In this document: positions 63,432 through 64,000 of the stretch, piece by piece
Layout of the letters: each line of letters starts with the position of its first letter
Position numbering within the stretch: the stretch's first letter is position 1
NCBI GenBank assembly: GCA_018340805.1
Contig: JACMZG010001863.1
Location: forward strand, 54,917,762 to 54,981,761
Direction: 5' to 3'
Length of the DNA: 64,000 bases
DNA from: Microvelia longipes
Lineage: Eukaryota > Arthropoda > Insecta > Hemiptera > Veliidae
Translations under genes and position numbers: made by a program
Notes under the pieces: model-generated
The model's input: the letters and a program-made list of their open reading frames with translations, nothing else
Databases searched by the model: none
What the model was told of the DNA's origin: nothing

Positions 63432-64000
63432 TATCATTGATTATATGATTAATTGTTGACATTATTTTTTATATTAAGCATATATTATGTTTTTATTATT
63501 TTTTTGTAAATATACAGCTTTAATATAAATTGTTTCAGATTTATTTCATTTATAGGAATTTACCTGATACTAATTTTGCACTTCCATTTTCCGTAGGTAC
63601 TTGTATTAATGAAGTAATTTGTCCAATATTTTCCCTTAACTAAATTAGATTTTTAATTAGATTATCCTTTTTACACGAACACATAACTAAATGGTAAATG
63701 TAAAATATTAGCAAAGAAAAGAGCTAATTACAAATTACATCTAGTTCTTTACAGCGCACATTTTGCGTTACAATCCTTGTACTAGATTACTCTTTCGACC
63801 AGAAAAGCGATGCAGATGAAGAGAAATATTATAATACTGTTTTGACTATTACATGTACATCTCTTGATTTGAAGAGTCGCCTCTGTTGACGCAAATGTTC
63901 AGTGTCATAAACGGCCATTGGAGCAAATCCCCTACTCCTCCTAATTGGCTCCAAAGAACATTTTTAATATCAATTTTTAAACTGTTTCCAGCTGTAATTT
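63432..64000. other. Right edge, no recognised feature
   Basis: AT-rich sequence. No exon recognised. Confidence 0.5.

Overview
The window is animal nuclear DNA, almost certainly insect. The coding parts are split by GT-AG introns, the DNA between them is AT-rich, and the repeats are typical of a large arthropod genome: BEL/Pao, copia and non-LTR pieces, tRNA-derived SINEs, MITEs, foldbacks and many (TA)n runs. A hemipteran such as a leafhopper is my guess from texture, not something the sequence proves.

Three host genes can be assembled exon by exon. (1) About 0.47-10.05 kb, + strand: the last seven coding exons of a mitochondrial-clan cytochrome P450, possibly CYP302A1-like (ecdysteroid pathway). 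Its N-terminal exon or exons lie off the left edge or were not recognised. (2) 11.22-22.22 kb, - strand: a complete five-exon gene for the spliceosome protein CWC15 (216 aa). It converges on the P450, and its last intron is split by a nearly intact BEL/Pao retrotransposon (11,730-18,585). (3) 44.60-61.44 kb, + strand: a complete ten-exon aromatic-amino-acid-decarboxylase-family gene (512 aa). It has Asn at position 192, with Lys303 and Tyr332 kept. That is the signature of insect 3,4-dihydroxyphenylacetaldehyde (DHPAA) synthase, the amd type used in flexible cuticle. A TATA box and a candidate non-coding first exon lie 2.7 kb upstream of its ATG.

The stretch from 22.3 to 41.6 kb has no recognisable host coding exon. 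It holds a copia fragment, two tRNA-SINE copies, foldback elements, a 0.66-kb palindrome, a satellite with higher-order repeat structure, and copies of a roughly 1-kb dispersed repeat called R1 here.

R1 is the most unusual item. It occurs about ten times on both strands. Several copies carry an internal block resembling the 3' part of 5S rRNA, including the type-1 RNA polymerase III internal promoter. Two different segments of R1 have each grown into local tandem arrays: 29-bp units at 2.5-4.3 kb and 21-bp units at 38.6 kb. Other points of note are a 5'-truncated LINE inserted about 30 bp upstream of a DHPAA synthase exon, foldbacks carrying a hammerhead-ribozyme-like core, and a foldback family with 3-bp target duplications.

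Repeat boundaries are mostly good to about +/-20 bp. Exon boundaries come from splice consensus and reading-frame continuity and are usually exact.
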